Shown: positions 62,780 through 64,000 of the stretch, one piece after another | How the letters are laid out: each line of letters begins with the position of its first letter | Position numbering within the stretch: the first letter of the stretch is position 1 | Assembly: GCA_050288165.1 (NCBI GenBank) | Contig: JBNKDG010000004.1 | Coordinates: 62,001 to 126,000, forward strand | DNA from: JAPHTQ01 sp050288165 | Lineage (GTDB): Bacteria; Pseudomonadota; Gammaproteobacteria; Thiohalomonadales; Thiohalomonadaceae | Direction of reading: 5' to 3' | Length of the DNA: 64,000 nucleotides | The notes under the pieces: model-generated | Told to the model about the DNA's origin: nothing | The model's input: only the letters and a program-made list of their open reading frames with translations | Database searches by the model: none | Made by a program: the position numbers and the translations under genes

Positions 62780-63223
62780 TTATTTTCCGCGAGGTTTGAA
62801 CGCGGTAATGGCCTTGACCACTTCCGCCAATGGCAAGTCGTCGAGACTACCGCGATCCCGTACGGCCTGTTCCAGCAGGGCGTTGATATCGGCGACGCAC
62901 TCCATCGGCGAGTGGTTGACCTGCAACGCCTGTTGCAGACCCAGCAGGCCACCGCACTGTACTTTGAGCTCCTTGCCGTGGGGTAACAACTGTTCGGGAT
63001 GGGAGAGGTGCAGGGCGAACATCGCCTTTTCGTGCAGTTGAGTCAGCACTTCACGGCAGCGCTGGTGGGCACCGGGGGATTTGCAGGCAACCGCCTCGCG
63101 TTCGGCAATAAACAGTTTTTCCGAGCGGGAGCAGCCGGCACAGCGACGCAGGATCGCCTTGGCGAAGACGCACGGCGAACCGTTGACATCGCGGAAGGTT
63201 TTCTTGAATTCGGTTTCGTCCAT
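62780..63223 (-). CDS. Hypothetical protein with conserved cysteines, 147 aa
   Basis: Not a family I can name. Cysteines lie at SPCVFAKAILRRCAGCSRSEKLFIAEREAVACKSPGAHQRCREVL, five in the first 55 residues. The arrangement C-x9-C-x2-C-x15-C suggests a metal or Fe-S site. The C-terminal half is helical (VQCGGLLGLQQALQ, PLAEVVKAITAF). It follows the thioredoxin-HEAT gene by 24 bp and is probably co-transcribed with it. Confidence 0.72.
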   Translation of the reverse strand: MDETEFKKTFRDVNGSPCVFAKAILRRCAGCSRSEKLFIAEREAVACKSPGAHQRCREVLTQLHEKAMFALHLSHPEQLLPHGKELKVQCGGLLGLQQALQVNHSPMECVADINALLEQAVRDRGSLDDLPLAEVVKAITAFKPRGK

Positions 63224-63247
63224 TTTAAAAGCGGTTCACCACGAAGT

Positions 63248-63892
63248 TCACGAAGTGCTAGACAGAATCAAAGCGACGGCCTCGGCTGCGATCTCGCGCA
63301 CCTCCGAGTTTTCATCATTTACTTTTGCCTGCAGCGCCGGTAGCGCATCAGCACTATGGCTGAGACCGAGGAAATGGCAGGCGTCACTACGCAGACGATG
63401 GTCACGGTGGCGGCTCATTTCAATGAGATTGGGTAATAAAGTTTGCAACGATTGCTGGCCTTCCAGCCCTTCAATGATGGCGGAGATACCGAGGCGCACC
63501 TGGATAGGGACGTCGGTTTGACTCAGCAGGGACAGCAGTAATGGCAGGTGCTGCGGTGATTGCGCAATCAGGTCTTCTGCCGTGGTCAGCTCGCCGTTGG
63601 TCAGCAGATTCTGCAGGTAGTCGCCGAGGTCGCCATTGGTGGCACGCTCCGCCCATTGCCGTAGCTGCTGCGGTGTTTGTGCCCCGGTGAGAATGAATTC
63701 ACCCAGCTTCAGCCAGGGAACGCTGCGTACACCGTATGCCTCAGCCCTGGCAGGCTCCTCGCTGACACTGATGGTCTCCAGTTCGGCGATGATGCCTTCC
63801 AGCAGTAGTTTTTCCAGCGACGCTTTGACCCCGGGACAGTGTGGACAACCGGGGGCAGTGAAGAGCAGGGCTTTTGGGAGTGTGTCGTGCAT
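63248..63892 (-). CDS. Thioredoxin-like protein with HEAT-repeat-like C-terminus
   Basis: 214 aa. An N-terminal glutaredoxin/thioredoxin-like domain has the active site FTAPGCPHCPGVKASLEKLL and the cis-Pro in GVRSVPWLKLGEF. The remainder is made of helical repeats (LLPNLIEMSRHRDHRLRSDACHFLGLSHSADALPALQAKVNDENSEVREIAAEAVALIL), the pattern of PBS/HEAT repeats. There is no signal peptide, so it acts in the cytoplasm. ATG 63892 starts the domain; the frame upstream is not protein-like. Partner unknown. Confidence 0.82.
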   Translation of the reverse strand: MHDTLPKALLFTAPGCPHCPGVKASLEKLLLEGIIAELETISVSEEPARAEAYGVRSVPWLKLGEFILTGAQTPQQLRQWAERATNGDLGDYLQNLLTNGELTTAEDLIAQSPQHLPLLLSLLSQTDVPIQVRLGISAIIEGLEGQQSLQTLLPNLIEMSRHRDHRLRSDACHFLGLSHSADALPALQAKVNDENSEVREIAAEAVALILSSTS

Positions 63893-63995
63893 AGTGAGGC
63901 TTGTATATGACAAAACTAACCTCAGTATAACGGTTTTGGGGAGAAATCGTGTTCTGTTGTAGAATGCCTCTCCCCCTGAATCTCTGGAGAGCACG

Positions 63996-64000
63996 ATGAG
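63996..64000 (+). CDS. Start of a further gene (cut by window edge)
   Basis: ATG at 63996-63998 is preceded by GGAGAG with suitable spacing. Only five bases are visible, so nothing can be said about the product. Confidence 0.4.

Overview
The window is one chromosomal stretch of a gammaproteobacterium. It carries family members typical of that class: YciA thioesterase, UPF0149/YgfB, SirB1-type protein, RluA, a full-length HrpA helicase, a second EF-G that stands apart from ribosomal genes, a CspA-type protein, and convergent ppx/ppk. A cyanase with its importer, a rubredoxin-reductase fusion, haemerythrin, an outer-membrane-type CsgG pair and many redox and c-di-GMP proteins fit an environmental, possibly sulfur-oxidising, lineage. 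That placement is inference. I see no rRNA, tRNA, CRISPR array, prophage or transposase. thiC is cut by the left edge, and a gene starts 5 bases before the right edge.

Layout. 1-8.5 kb: thiC, a TrpD2-like transferase, a lipoprotein with a glycosidase-like barrel, an NnrU/ICMT-like membrane protein, a haem-sensor protein with a degenerate GGDEF domain, a TetR-methyltransferase pair and yciA. 8.6-18.8 kb: EF-G2 with a long leader hairpin, a response regulator, rluA, UPF0149, a diguanylate cyclase, a histone-H1-like HhH protein, cold-shock and FHA proteins, an SSS-family symporter and a MarR regulator. 18.9-23.0 kb: RND adaptor and pump, divergent from marR with two candidate operators between them. 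23.2-30.1 kb: small metal-binding protein, VOC protein, KdpDE-like pair facing trkH, HNH protein, small hypotheticals, haemerythrin. 30.4-34.2 kb: ppx and ppk with a MITE-like element between them. 34.2-36.0 kb: an AT-rich gene cassette with a convincing integron attC site, flanked by inverted mosaics of palindromic repeats. 36-51.8 kb: tandem CsgG-like lipoproteins, hrpA, SirB1, YihY, antiporter, Na/Pi cotransporter, glycosyltransferase, TlpA-like protein, metY, thioesterase, HlyIII. Two more copies of the MITE-like element lie in this part.

51.9-61.2 kb is the most interesting part. Four transcription units each carry a sigma-54-type -24/-12 promoter: (1) osmC-like, ACAD-fold flavoprotein, DUF302 and rubredoxin-rubredoxin reductase; (2) a NifA-like GAF-AAA+-Fis activator; (3) an NMT1/TauA-type ABC importer (ATPase, Tat-exported binding protein, permease); (4) cyanase cynS. 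The identical 11-bp dyad CGACAATGTCG occurs at 55603-55613, 57309-57319 and 60559-60569, in the control region of every unit. The last copy lies midway between the divergent importer and cynS promoters. This reads as a dedicated sigma-54 regulon joining cyanate (or a cyanate-yielding compound) uptake and hydrolysis to a rubredoxin-linked redox operon. I do not recognise the combination as a described system. The window ends with PPK2-type polyphosphate:AMP phosphotransferase, a Cys-containing hypothetical protein and a thioredoxin-HEAT-like fusion.
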